NCBI RefSeq assembly: GCF_032854445.1
Contig: NC_088295.1
Location: forward strand, 38,784,510-38,848,509
Source of the DNA: Liolophura sinensis
Lineage: Eukaryota; Mollusca; Polyplacophora; Chitonida; Chitonidae
Direction: 5' to 3'
Length of the DNA stretch: 64,000 bases
Positions 39,001 to 54,000 of the stretch are shown piece by piece. The notes beneath the pieces are model-generated. The model saw only the letters and a list, made by a program, of their open reading frames with translations. It made no database searches and had not been told where the DNA came from. The stretch's first letter is position 1; every line of letters begins with the position of its first letter. The translations under genes were made by a program, and so were the position numbers.

Positions 39001-42000
39001 GCTGCAGGCTCTGTTCAATGACAAAAGAACAGTACATCTCTTAGGTTATTAACTTATTACATAGATCTCTGTGTAACTGCCACAATGATTATTAGAAAAT
39101 CACAAAAATCTTTCCAACTCCACTATAATATCCATTCATTGGGATAGGATGGAGAGCAATAAAAAAGATGTTTTTCAATGGTAGTAGTTGTAATGCTCTT
39201 TCAGTACTCTTCACAGGCACGATATACGAAAGAAAAATTTTGTAAGCCTTTTTTTTTTTCGGCTTGTATTATGAAACATGTAGGTAGGCCAAATGCAGTA
39301 GAGAAGAGGTAGACACACAAAAATGACATTCCTTGAATTACAAAGAAATGACATGATAATCAACTCCTCTGTCTGTATTTGTCAGTCATCCTTTAGACAT
39401 GGTCTCTTGGTATCCACTAATGGTAAAGTTCATAAAAACTTGTAATATTTGATAGCAATTCTGCATGCTCAAACCTAAATCATTGAAGAATCCACTATAG
39501 TCGTTTAGGCTTATATCTTCGATGTCTTGTACTGCCTTTTGTGTCTTGAGAAAAATGAACTCTGTAAAAATTTTGTACAGCTTCTCCTTTTTCTTTGGCT
39601 TGTACGTATTACATAAAATTATGTAAACCAGACGCAGATCCACACCACTGACATTTGCTCCTTGTGTCTTGAGCAACACAACATCACTTTATAACCGCCT
39701 TCCTGACATATGCCTCAGCCAAAACCAACAGTCCCAGCTATTAAGGACAACCCCAGATCTATTTATACTCACTGAGTCCCCTATATGAGCATTGTTTCTG
39801 TTAAGAAAATGTGGAAGTCTTCAGTTGAGGTTTCAGTGGTTGACAAATGTCAGAGTCCTATCTGAGACATTTCTTAACTTCTGTGTCATCAGTAATGTGG
39901 TGCCAAGACAACAGCTTCTGGTCTGCAGATGGCACCTACATTGTACATGCACAACTAGCTCTCACAGAGTACAACCGTACTCTCTAAGCTTTACATACCA
40001 TGTACATGTGTACTCACTCCAAGACAATGGTGTCCAAACTGATAGAGGTAATATGTAAACTTTTCAACATTGGCTGAATATCAAACCCCTTCATACATAA
40101 AAAGTATTTCAGGGCTATAATCATGTAAAGTGACTCTGCATATCCATACATGTTTATGATTGCTGTTCAAATTATTTCAACACTAAGATCACATAATGGC
40201 AACGGATCAGCTCCATTATTATGCACAAGTACAATTTAATAGTAAAGATTTTCTTTCCGTACATGTATTTACCTGAATGGTGTTTTACACCTTATTCAAG
40301 AATATTTCACTTATACTACGAAGGCCAACATTATGGTGGGAGGAAAACGGGCAGAGAATGGGGAAACCCACAACCATTTGCTTGTTGATGATGATTAGTA
40401 CAGAAGTACATCAAAATCATTATTACCATAGCCCCAGATTACAGACAAGTGGTCAATATTGTGAGATTACACCCAATAAAGGTAATGGAAAAAATATCAG
40501 TAAACTTTTCACAAATCTTACAGAGGATGCCTATGTAATAATCCTAGCAGATGTACACAATGTCAAGAAGCAAAGCCTAAGTCTTTTCACATCTTTTCCA
40601 CCTTATAAATGAAAGCCACTTCATAGTTTATCATTACCATTATATGACAGAATTAATCACAGTGCACTGAAGACAGTCATTGCTCTCTCTCTCTCTCAGC
40701 TCAGACATTAAAACTTTGAGATGTGCAATGCGTCTTTGAAATTAATGACAACTCTAGCTTGCCAATTCTTTAAATGAGGATAATTTTGAAATATATCACA
40801 AGAGTTTGCTTGATAAATTTAAAAGAGATGACAAGTTATCAGCAAAATAAGGAGGTTGGTGATCAAGTTCACATTACCACAATGTTTTAAATCAGCACAT
40901 TTGAATGTCACAATGACTGATACTTGGAATCAAAGATGCAGCGATTTTCAGACCACTGCCTGCCCTTAAACCCTGGATGCAAATCTGAGGCAATGGAGCT
41001 TGATTAACTGAAGAGCAGCTCTGTAAAAAACATTAAGTGGATGTAAATGGGTGCTTCACCAGCACTGGCATAAATATTCAACAGTTCAATAGAATTCTCT
41101 TGACAAAGAGATGAACAAATGGTTTTTTAACTGTGTTAAAATTTGCAATCCAGTACACAAACATGTAATTGAGGATGCAAAAAAAACCCCCAAAAAACCT
41201 GACCATGCTCTTAAAATGTACCATAAAAAGGAATCAGATTGACAATCTGCACAGTTTCCATACATGTAGGAGCGCAGTTTCCATACACTTCATAAAAAGA
41301 TTTTGTTATCACTGACACTGACAGCCTATAGAGTCGGATCTTCACATTTCAATAATGGTTCAACAAATGCATGTTTCACAAACACTTTAAAAATTGGTGA
41401 GAGAAAGAAAATGTCTCGCTAACCAAATGCATAAAATTCTCTAATGGAAAATTTGATTGATGTTTTAGGTTTTACTCAATATTTCACTTATCTGCCGGCA
41501 GCCAGCATTATGGTGGGAGGAAACTGGGCGGAGCTCAGGCTAAAACCCACGATCATACACAGGTTGCTGGTAGCCCTTCCTACATATGGTATAAATAAAT
41601 ATGACTTTTAACTGACAGTTTAATTTTCATAATTTGTTTTTTTTTTTTTGCCATAAATTCCTCCGTTTGTAATTGCGCTATGAGCGCAAGATGAGAGGAA
41701 GCCATCTTGAGCTGGACTCACAGCGATCCCATTGGTGAGAGGCTCCTGAGTCACTGCGCCATGCCAGCACACTAAGCACCTTGGCCACTGAGGCCCCCAC
41801 TTGTAGGTTTATATTTTCCAACTATTTTAGTGTGGTCAATGCTATACATATCATATGTTATTCAAACACTTATACCACACAGCATCACTTTCATCAAACA
41901 TCATACAGGTCTACCTGTATTCGATTTAGTAAAAACACCACACTGGCTAGCTGCTCTTATCCACAAAAACATGTTCATATTCAGCTCTAAAATTGTCGCA

Positions 42001-45000
42001 CAGCCTCAAACATATTTCTGGTCCAGACATAGACAACAGCTAAACACATACCCTGTACATGATTTCTTCAATCAGTTCACCGATGAAGGTCACACACACA
42101 CATATATCGCCAATTTTTATCCATAATCCAACAGAGGTGCTTACCCCATACTGTGCTAGACTAGAAATTCTACACAAGTGAGTGATCTTTGGAATTCAGG
42201 GGGTGTTTTTTCTTTATTGTATGTGAGGGCAACAAGACCTTTCCTACATAAAGCCATGTGTCAAACTAGCACAGGAACTGTCCCCGTTGTAACCATGGCA
42301 ACCCAGATCTGAGAGGAATTCCACGATCCTGACAAACAAGTTGCTGGCCATGATGGAGGTCTGGCAGTATGGAAACCATTCAAGGGAGGGCTATACATTT
42401 CATAATCACCCACAAACACTGACAGCTTGTCTCCTTATTCTTTTAAATGGAATCAATAGAAAACTGCTCCAGAACGATTGATTTGCATGCTTTTAACATT
42501 TTCACAGCCTGTCAGACCCGAGCCTAAGTCTCCAATGATCCTGATACTGGGTACTGTCCAGTGACGAAACCAGCACAAATGAAGAAAATCACCAGTTTCA
42601 ATATGAAAAAAAAAATAGTGTCTGAGATAAATTGAATCCAGAAAATAAACATCTGGCAATGAAGAATTTCCAAAGAATTCCCACAAAGAGAAAATAATCA
42701 TAAGGCATTCTTGTCCCCAAAACAGCAGCATGCACACTCAAAATAATTCAAAATATGTCTGCCTTAGTAAGTGTGCTTGTAGGTGTGTTAAATACTGATA
42801 CACGTACATCTGTCATAAATGCCTTGATGCAATAAGAATGTTGTTTTATACATACATGTATATCTAGACTCATCATATCATACCTAAGTCAAATGTTTAC
42901 TTGGCATTGCTAATTCACAAGCATTTAATTATCACATGCACACAGAACAAATGGAGAAAAAGGAAACAAACGAATAATATTTAATTTAAAATACATGCAA
43001 AAAAAAAATAACATTTTGGCTGTACATGGTTTCATTGGGCCTTATGCAACATAATTTAAATACAAGGTCCCACTGTTCTTTATTTTATCCCCCACATATC
43101 AATGACTGTATGGCAATCACAAACTAACAAATAGTTTGAGAAGTCTTCAGAAAAATAGACGTTAAAGGAAGAGGCTGGAGAAGCAATAAAATTTGGCCAC
43201 ATAGTGAAATTTAGGTTTGAGAAAATGAAAATAACCAGCAATTGGTTTTTCCCCATGTTGTGTCCCCTGACCTTGTTAAAAGCAGTTGGGCAGAGGCAAG
43301 AAAAAACAGCCCAACCAAGGTTTTGTACCATAGTATCTGCAGGTCAAATTTTTCAGACCATCCCACAAAGTTTGATCTTACATATGATTTCAAACATTAT
43401 TAAAACATTATTTTTACTGCCACTATGTGTATTTAAGCTTAGCTAAACCCAAGTGTATTTAAGAAATTATTATTTTCCATAATGCCTATCCAAATTACAA
43501 CATAAAGCAACACACTGACATATTTTTTGATATGACGAATCCCTCTCAACTTATATCTCTCTCTCCTAAGTTCCCTTTGATAGCAAGGATGTTCAATATA
43601 AAACTGTGAGTTAACCTCTTAAAGGGGCCAGTTGTTCACAAGTGAATTAAAAGTTTAACCAGGCTTAAATCTTAATACCTTATTCCAATGTAATTTAATT
43701 CCAGACTAAAGTTAAAACTAGGCTTCACAGCCAATACACTTCTGAACAACTGGGCCCTGGGATAATTTACCGCACCAGCCCGGCAAAATATGTATACATA
43801 AGTATGTAGGTATGCTTTGTGTTTGATGTCGAACTAGGCAAGATATTAGCTCATCACTATCATTGAAGAGGACTTTCCAGCAGATCTTTCTAAAATAAAG
43901 TCTGCATATAAATGGCAATCTGTCAGCTGTAACTTTCTTCACAAATCCACCAGCATTTCACAGACTCACCACTGGCAAACCACTAGAATACCCTTCAGAA
44001 AACAATTTGACTGTCTTGTAGCCTACAACTCGTAAATTGCCAATATTTGCCATTCATATCACATCATACAGGTGACAGTGCGTTGATAAGGACAAGCGTG
44101 AACATACCTTGACTTTATCTTTTTGTTCGTCTGTGGCTTGCTCCTTTGCTGTCAGCTTCTCCTGAGTGTCCAAGGTCATCTCAGCCTGGCTCAGCCAGTC
44201 TTTGACCTTCATCAAGGTCACCTGGAACTGTATGAAGACTGTCTCTAGCTGTGACACATTCTCCTGAAACAAAAACGTAAAGGCATCAATCAATGTAAAT
44301 AGATGAAGACTCTGAAAGACAAGTACTTATTTGCAATAGCTGTGAAATTCCTCAAAAAGTGGTGTCATCTTGCACTTGACTCCATCCATTACGGAATGGT
44401 TCAATTTAAAAGGCTGAATGTCAAGAATATGACAGAGAGTGATTAAAAGTCTTGGGCCTTTATACTCCAGTCAACCATAATTGATTATCATCTGATTTTC
44501 AATCCACAATGACAGACCTGTTCATCTCCAGCTTATGCGTATTCGTTGTGGTAATGTTGGTTAACTGTTTAATTGAGAGTTTTTATGTACGAGCTACATG
44601 CAATGTGTACTTCAAGCCATTTTGTTCTGTATATTATTTTTATTTTTATTGTATTATTACTTGTTTTACAACGTTAAACTTTGTAAACCACTCATATCCA
44701 CTTAGAGCTGAAAGCCCAAATTTATACGTTTTGCTCTAGGAAGCTTAAAATTTGTATACTGATTCTTTGCTAACAGTACAGAATAATATACCAACCACAA
44801 TTTGAGTTCTTCCCTGTTCTGAGATTGGCTTTTTAAGCACTTGCAATATATGACTTAAGTATTATGCTGCTTAATAAATGCAAGCCAAACATAAATTTTC
44901 AACTATCAGTTGTATTTTTTCTGTTTTTCACTTGTACAGGTGCAACACGGGGAAGGGGAGATGACAAGGCTTCAGGGAAGATTTACAACTTGGCTGACTG

Positions 45001-48000
45001 TCCTTCAAACCCTTCACAACAATATTTTTTATAAAATATTCACTGTTAATGTTTGTTACTATCAATGAATTGATACATATGTCCAACTGAACACACCATG
45101 TAGCAGTGACCTCACCTCCAGCTGTATTTTCCTGATGCCCAGCCTGTGAGCCAAATCTGTCCACTGTTTGTTGATCTCCTCTACTGTCTGGGTGGCAGCA
45201 GTTAACTCCCCTTCCTCAGCCAGCTCCACCAGCTGATCCAGATGACCTTGTAGAGAGGATAGAACTGGCTGTCTCTTGCCCATCTCCTCTTGAACACTCT
45301 ATAATCAGAGAAATGTTTGGTACAAAGCATATACAATTATGTGTCCCAGTTTTCAACACGTGAAGATTATTCACAAGAGCAAAAGTTCACAACTGAAACA
45401 TAGAACATGAACTCTTTCCAGATTTCTGCTCTGATATCAAATTCCTCAGATACAAGAGATGAACTGATCAATCACTGCCATCAATCAAAATAATCTAACT
45501 GAAAGCAACTGCCAGTAAAAATGCTGTATCAGTCAATCAGAAAACTTGATAGTTGCTGCCATCACCATTTTACCTGATAAATTAGCCCCTGTAACGATTA
45601 AACTTGAATGACAGCTCATTTAGAGGGCCTGGCTATTTTTTGTTTATTTGTTAATTAAAAAAACCTCTCACATTATCTTCCCACCTTAACATTTCTGTCA
45701 GGTAAATACACCTGTTTTCTCATCTCTTTTCACATTATGAACCTGTACACCAGGGACAAATTAACTCTGCCAGTCCTCTTCTGAACACACCACAAAACCG
45801 TACACCTGGTACACATAATCTTTGACAGTCCTCTTCCAAACACACCACAAACCTGTACACCAGGTACACATTAACTTCAACAGTCCTCTTGCAAACACAC
45901 CATAAACCTGTACACCTGGTACACATTAACTCTGACTGTCCTCTTCTAAACACACCACACACCTGTACAGCAGGTACACATTAACTCCAACAGTCCTCTT
46001 GCAAACACACCACAAACCTGTACACCTGGTACACATAATCTTTGACAGTCCTCTTCCAAACACACCACAAACCTGTACACCTGGTACACATTAACTTCAA
46101 CAGTCCTCTTGCAAACACACCATAAACCTGTACACACGGTACACATTAACTCTGACTGTCCTCTTCCAAACACACCACAAACCTGTACACCTGGTACACC
46201 TTAACCCTAACAGTCCTCTTCCAAACACTCCACAAACCTGTACACCAGGTACACATTAACTCCAACAGTCCTCTTCCAAACACACCACAAACCTGTACAC
46301 CAGGTACACATTAACTCCAATAGTCCTCTTCCAAACACACCACAAACCTGTACACCAGGTACACATTAACTCCGACAGTCCTCTTCCACATGCACCACAA
46401 ACCTGTACAGCAGGTACACATTAACTCCGACAGTCCTCGTCCAAACACATGCTCAGTGAATTATCAGGTTATCATGTAATTATTTAACGAAAGCCATGAA
46501 ATTATGTATTATTTTATATGTCACAGTCTATCAATGTCTAAAGGGCTTCATGCAATGCACATATCACACATTACGCAGATTTGTCCCCGAACAGCAGTAC
46601 TGTAATACAAAAAAGCTGTTAATTCAAAGTGAATACAAAATAAATCAGTCAATAAGAAAACCTGATATTTGTTGACGCCACCGTTTTGCCTGTCATGTTT
46701 AACAGATCGGTGTGTTGACAGGTCAATCAAAGAGGCATCTCTGAGTATCTTCTCATCTGAATATTTCTGTACCAAGGTGAATCCACAGGTTCCATTCTGC
46801 CACCCACCTTAATCCAGTGTAGTTCCTCATCCACATTCTGGTTCCTGGAGTTTTCTCTCTTTAACAGGTCAGCCAGCACCCTAGTGGTGAACTCCTGCAC
46901 AGAGGTCATCTCCTTCTTCAGTTTCTTGGATACTTTTAAAGCCTTCTCTAAGTCAGTTTTCCCTTTGGTCACCTGTAAACACAGAAAAGATATTGCATGA
47001 AGGGAAACTCTAATAATTCAATCAGCAATGTAAAATGAAGTCTATCTTAGATGGGAAAGCAGTCATACTGACTTCTAAATTAAGCTGTGTCATTTATGCC
47101 TAATATTGTTTTTAAGGGTTGAACAAGAAAACAAGCATTATGGCTGGAGGATAGCCACAACTATCCGCAGGTTGCTGACAGACAATCCACTGTACAACCA
47201 CAGCGGAGGCCTTCATGAGCTGGACTCACACTGATCTCATTGTTGAGTGGCCCCTGGGCGCTTGGTATTACAGAATTTTCGTCATCATCAATTTCTCCCA
47301 GTTCTTGTCAGGCTGTACACATGCTGAACTGTTCACCTGACTTAAATATCCTTACCTGTGCACCAATATCATTATACTGCTGTTTGATGGCATCCAGTTG
47401 TTTGCCCAGTTTGTCCGGGAAATCCACCTGTTTCTTGTCCACCACAGAACGACCAGTTTTAATGACATACTCCACCTGGGGTTTCAGCTCGCTCATCGTC
47501 TTGTAAAATTTCTGAAACAGTAAATAATAACAACAGTAAATTTTGGCTCAATAATCTTACAAATCCAGGTACATTTCAGATATACATGTACAACATTCAT
47601 TTGTTTTGTTCACTTGTCTTTTTTTTTCTTCCCCCCCCCACTAATTTATGCTACCCCCCCCCCCCCCTGCACCATATACTGCAGGAGGACTAACTACTTC
47701 CCTACACCATACGCAGTTCCAGCAAACTAACTAACACCCCCTCCCCACATCTTACACTGTCCCAGCAGGACTAACTATCCTCCTCACCATACACAGTTCC
47801 AGCAGAGCTCACCATACACAGATCCAGCAGTACTCACCATGCACTGTTCCAGCAGGGCTCACCATGCACTGTTCCAGCAGGACTAACTAACCCCCTCACC
47901 ATACACAGTTCCAGCAGAGCTCACCATATACAGTTCCAGCAGGACTCACCATGCACTGTTCCAGCAGGACTAACTAAGCCCCTCATCATACACAGTTCCA

Positions 48001-51000
48001 GCAGAGCTCACCATACACAGTTCCAGCAGGACTCCTCATACACTCTTCCAGCAGGACTAACTAACCCCCTCACCATACACAGTTCCAGCAGAGCTCACAA
48101 TGCACTGTTCCAGCAGGACTAACTAACCCTCTCACCATACACAGTTCCAGCAGGACTCACTGTACACTGTTACAGCAGGACTAACTAACCCACTCACCAT
48201 ACACAGTTCCAGCAGAGCTCACCATTCACAGTTTCAGCAGGACCCACCATACACTCTTCCAGCACAACTAACTACGCCCCTCACCATACGTAGTTCCAGC
48301 AGAGCTCACCATACACAGTTCCAGCAGGACTCACCATGCACTGTTCCAGCAGGGCTCACCATGCACTGTTCCAGCAGGACTAACTAACCCCCTCACCATA
48401 CACAGTTCCAGCAGAGCTCACCATACACAGTTCCAGCAGAGCTCACCATACACAGTTCCAGCAGGACTCACCATGCACTGTTCCAGCAGTCCACTGACAA
48501 CCTCTGGGTCCTCACTCCTCAACTCTAAAAGGTGGATTCTCTCCTGAATACCGTCCAGCTCTCGCTTCACATATGACAGCTTAGGCTCAAACTCTGTTGG
48601 ACGTTGGAATTTGCGAAATTTGGGCACAACTTCTTCTAGAAAATGTTCCTGTTACACACACAAAAAAAATCTGGTTTAGTTCATGTACACGTCACTTTAA
48701 CACAAAGAATGTCTTAAAAGCAACCGCCACACACAAAAGCACGATGACATTTAACATTTTACCACAGGCACACTTTTCTACTTCAAGTAGACTGATTGTT
48801 GTTTAACACATTTTTTACTTCTGCGATGCCAGTCAGTTTTACTGGTGGAAGAAACGGGAGAGCCCAGAATGAGCCAGCAACCTTTGCCACATTACTCATA
48901 AACATTCTTATATGTGATATACAAACTTACATGTCATATTACAAAACAAAATGTATTCAAAGAGCATAAGACAGAACAAAAGAGTTCAGCTGACTGTTTA
49001 TTCTCACAAAGGCACCTACACAAAGGACAAGTATGGATCTACAAATTCCCTGTCCTAGACCAGGATTGGACCTGGACCTCATCCTCCTAGTGGTTAAGAA
49101 CGATCAAATCTTGACGAACAGCAAACCACCGAGCTACACCCTGCTTCCCTGCTACATACTTCAATTCAGACTGCACACATTTCACCTGTCCTTACCTTAA
49201 TCATACGAGTCTGTTCCTCCAGCCTCTCAGCAGCATCTTCATTTCCTTGATCACGACACTCTTTTGCTTGAGTCTCCATTTCATTCAGTAACTCTTCCTG
49301 CTGCTGAAACTCCTGTTTCAGAGACTAAAAACAGAAAAATATAAAATAAAATTTTCATCCTATGAATACAATTTATATAATAGTTCGGTGAGTATTTCAA
49401 AACATATGAAAATTCTAACATAGCAACATAGAGCAACATAAAATTACAGGCACTTTAGTTGTTAGAACTTAACGGTATTGGCTTCTTATAGAAACACTGA
49501 TTAGAGACTTTGAATACGACATTAATACTAGCCAGTACCACATATGTATTCCCAGATCATAAAACACTGATCAAAGAAAACATAAATAAACAACTTCAAC
49601 AAGGTTTATGATAAACCTCGAGTATCTCACCTCTTAGATCTAACGGAAAAAGACGGCATGCATTAAACAAAAAACTCTATGCAGTCACAGACAGTAATAC
49701 TCACACTGCCACTGTCTTCTCACATCACTACAAAACCTTGCATTAATTCCTAACGGTGAATGAAAAATGAAACTGAATACTGACAAATTATCCATACAAA
49801 ATAGAAATGTACCCCATGCATACAGCTGCTACCCACCTCATACTCTTCAGGAACATCCCCGGCGAGGACATCAGCATCCAGGCGTGACTGGAGATGCTCT
49901 GTAACATCACTCATCCATTGTGACATCTCTAGCATCTGTCTGTCCAGCGTCTGAGCCTTCTGTACAGATTGCTCCATATAGTAAATCTTCTCTTTGGACT
50001 GAAACACCAAACAGTTTGGTATGTACACTACATAACACCAACCAGAGACTTCAGGCTTGGATATTTATTTATTTGATTGGTGTTTTATGAAATACTCAAA
50101 AATATTTCACTTCTACAATGGTGGCCAGTACTATGTTGGTTGTTTAAGCTTGTACAATGTATATATTAATCTCATCTAAAATAAGGACCAAGCCATTATA
50201 GTCAGTTAACGGACCAAGTATATGTTGTGTTGACAGTGAGATGATGTATCTGATGTCACTGTAAGGCCACATTAACTTATGTTTTATGGGCAGAATGAGT
50301 CTTTTCTCAATGTTGGACAGGTTATAAAAATAAAAATAAAACAGAAAAATCATCTAATTTGTGGGAATCATGGACAGCATGAGCTGTTGTTCCCATTAGA
50401 GACACATTTATGCAATCAAAAAGGGCTTGAAAAAAAAAATCATACAAAGCATTAAAACAGAAAAAAAGGCAGATTTTAACTTATTTTTATTAACTTTCAT
50501 TTTACAGTTTCAGCTCATTGTCAAACACAAAATAAATTGGTGACACCTAACTTCAGAAATATGAAGTCTAAATTTTCTTGGACAAAACTTCATTCTACTT
50601 AGTACCATTTTTTTAATTGCAAGCATAAGTATCAAAATTTTGTGTAATTACCTATGGCTCACACAGTATGAGAATGTGGATGTTTTTAATACAGAAAAGT
50701 GAGAAAAAAATCTCACAATACATCATGATCACAATCCACTGTGAGATCATGTTGACATGCACTGCAGCTTGTAGTTTACACAGGGTTAACTGTCATATAC
50801 ATGTTGACATGCACTGCAGCTTGTAGTTTATACAGGGTTAACTGTCATATACATGTTGACATGCACTGCACCTTGTAGTTTATACAGGGTTAACTGTCAT
50901 ATACATGTTAACTTTAATATCGCCACTACATGTACACTCATTCATTTGTATTTGTACTCTCTATAAAATGCTGTCCCTCAGATCTCTCACCTGTGTCTCC

Positions 51001-54000
51001 AGGGTGTTCCACTTGTTCAGGTATTCCTCCAGGCTGGCCTTTACCTCCCCTGACATCACATTGTTGACAATGAGCTCCTGACCTAACTCCTGCACTCGCT
51101 TCTTCCCCTCATCACCGTGCTCCCTCATGAAACTCTCAACATCCTAAACACAAAAAAAAAAATCAGTCAAATACTTCAGGCCAGAGTTAAATCAATTACC
51201 CATATCGAAAACATAGGTTGACAAAATTTAACCCACCCGCCAAACAGACTGATTGATTTACAGAGCAACTGCCGCAGTTGAAAAAAAAAACTCACAAAGT
51301 TCTGTATCCATACCATTTATACATGGCTAGACAATGGTTGTACATTTTAGAAGATGCAGTGAAATTTGATGTCATTATGAAAGAGAGTAAACTCTCCAAT
51401 TATTCATGCAAGAATAATATTTAGTAAGAATTCAGGACCATAATTTTATGGTGTCATTGTAATAAACTCGAAAAGATAGCTTGAAAAGGTTTGAAAATGC
51501 ATTCACACGTAAATTCCTGTCACTTACCTCTAGCTCCTCTGATATATCCTCCGCATCTAGGCTTGCCGTTGATGATCGCATCAGTTTCCTCTCTAATGTC
51601 TGAAGGTAAGCTTTTTCTTTGTGTAACAGCTCTGAAATGATCACAAGAAAAACACCTGGTATATTTGCATAAAAGAGCAAGCTGCAGCCAAAAAAAGTGC
51701 TTCACACTGTTTCATGAAAAACATGTTGCATTTAGCATAACTGCACAAAGAAATGAAGGCTTCCTCTCTTTCATCATTAGCTGCAACACTTGGCAAATGT
51801 GGATCCCCACAAGACTTCATGAAAGCAAGAGTCTTAAAATCCTTGTCTTGTTAAATTAAATCCTTTAAAGAATGTGCTTTTTATAAAATTAGCAAAAGAT
51901 TTCTGATTTAAAGGATGCAAGAAGCTATAAAGTCACCACATAAACAAGTAAATCATTACCTGAAAATACCTTTTACATATAACAGATTTTTTCACAGTAT
52001 AAAATAGTCTAGCTCTTTCACACACAAAAATCAAATACAAAAGCAGACTATGCAAGTGTTGCATTTTGGCTATTGTAAAATATCTCCTTCTACTAGAAAG
52101 GCAGCATATTTATTAATCCTGTGAGACGGAGCTAATGTGTGAACCATGACCTTGAGCCACTGTTGTGTTAAAAATTATTGGTAATTGGTAATGATATAAC
52201 CATCAATTAGTTTCTACTATAATGTTATTCTGTCTTAAATATGACATCGTAATATCAACTTTGAAAATACATGTAACAGAAAGAACTTGTAACTTCTAAC
52301 TAAAGGTCTCATAAAAATAATGTTACTGTCGGGCAGGCATCTGACGGGTCCCCATTACAATTTATGGGCTCTCGTTGCTCTCCCCATTTACTCTGACCAA
52401 TGAGCTCCCACAGCTTGGGAATGTGCCTTGAAGACTTTCCACGCATCTGCTGAGCAAAATGTTAAACCTCAGTCAAAGTAATTAAATAAATAATTACAAT
52501 TTACCTGAGAATTCTTTGTAGTTGTCATTGGACACCGCATACACCATGGAATACCTGTCCACTCGCTGAGAACAGTCAGTCCACAGAGCACTCATCTGCA
52601 TGACGCGTCGTGCCAATTCCTGAGATGTTCCAGAGCCAGAGTTCAATGCTTCGTTAGCTTCATCGGTCACTTTGGTCACATGGGGTTCTTTTTCCCGCAT
52701 ATTATCTCCGTAAGTCTGTAACACCAAGTTCTGAATACAGAACATAGCCTCCCTAAAAAGTTTAGCTACATTAAACTACATCCTTTGCAAAACTGACAGA
52801 TAAACACCGTCTAACTAATAACTTAAGCTCACGTTGATAGTAATGGCTGAAAAAGACATACCATATATTAACACTTTTGAAACCTTGAATACCACAGACA
52901 CACATGGAAGTGTACACCTTACAAACATTCTCAGCCAATAAAAAAAACCCACAAAAATGAAGATAATTTAGGAAAAAAATTCAAGAGAGTCTCATGCTTG
53001 ATTAATTACAGGAAAAATTTGGCACAAAAAGCAAGAAAAGGTCAAGACGTAAGTTATGATAAATTTTTTCGGTGATTCTTGGGCAAAAGAATTACCAGAA
53101 GATCCACCACTCACCCTCACACACATTACCCTGTAAGTTTGAGTTAACTGTCATGTTGTTTTTTATGCATAACCACCTGATGTGGGAAAATATGTACTGT
53201 TGGCTATCATGACATTAACATTAACAAAACATTCACAAGTATCTGAGAAAAAGATAAAAACTAAAAGTCGAACTGTGCTAGGCATTTATACGTATGAAAG
53301 TACACACATTGTCAATGACAGTACCCAAAAAAATTGACATTTGTTGCTTGGTGACAGTGGCATTTAAAAAGAAAAATGTTTTCTAATATTGCCACGTATA
53401 AACACATTTGCCCAATAAAGGTCGAAGCTCATTCAAGTCCACACACTCTGAAGAGTGATTCAGCTGACAACTGCTATAGGACATACCTTAAACTTGTCAA
53501 TTTTTTCCTGCAGATCTTCCAGGCTGCTGACAAGGTAATCCTTATTACTCAGATCCTCCTTCACACCTTCTAGCCACCTGATCAGCTCATTCACTCTCTG
53601 TAGCAGGTCCTTTCGCGAGGAGTTGGATTTCAGCAGGTTTTTAAGGCTATCGTTCTGGTTTCGAGCTAGAGTCGTGACTTCTTCCCATCGGCTGTTCAGC
53701 TCATCCAATTCCTTTGACAGCTTTTCCATGAACTCTTTCTCAGCTTCAGGAGAAAATTCTTTTCTTATGTCATTTAAATTCTTGACATTTTGTTTCAGAG
53801 TTTTTATGTCCTCTTGAACGCCCTACAAACAGAAATAGAGAAGTGAAATGCTGCAGTTATAGTTTTCTCTCTACAAGCATTTAACACTTTGGACTTAAGC
53901 GTTCAAATAGAATATACTCCATACAGCTGTATACCATGCAGAATAATTGTACACAGTTATGTACAAGTCATTGCTCTCTATGAGCTGTCTATCCAGACAT

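Larger units (their letters stand above)
39011..44107. other. 5-kb intron splitting repeat R13
   Basis: Contains SINE family A fragments (40268-40390; 41455-41800 with nested insert) and a MITE (43624-43758). A short minus-strand frame with good Kozak context ([16 protein letters not shown], start near 42342) was seen but has no other support. Nothing else recognised. Confidence 0.6.

Noticed and set aside
42240-42345. Possible start exon [16 protein letters not shown] with good Kozak context
   Set aside because: Only 35 codons, no convincing donor in phase and no promoter-like composition.
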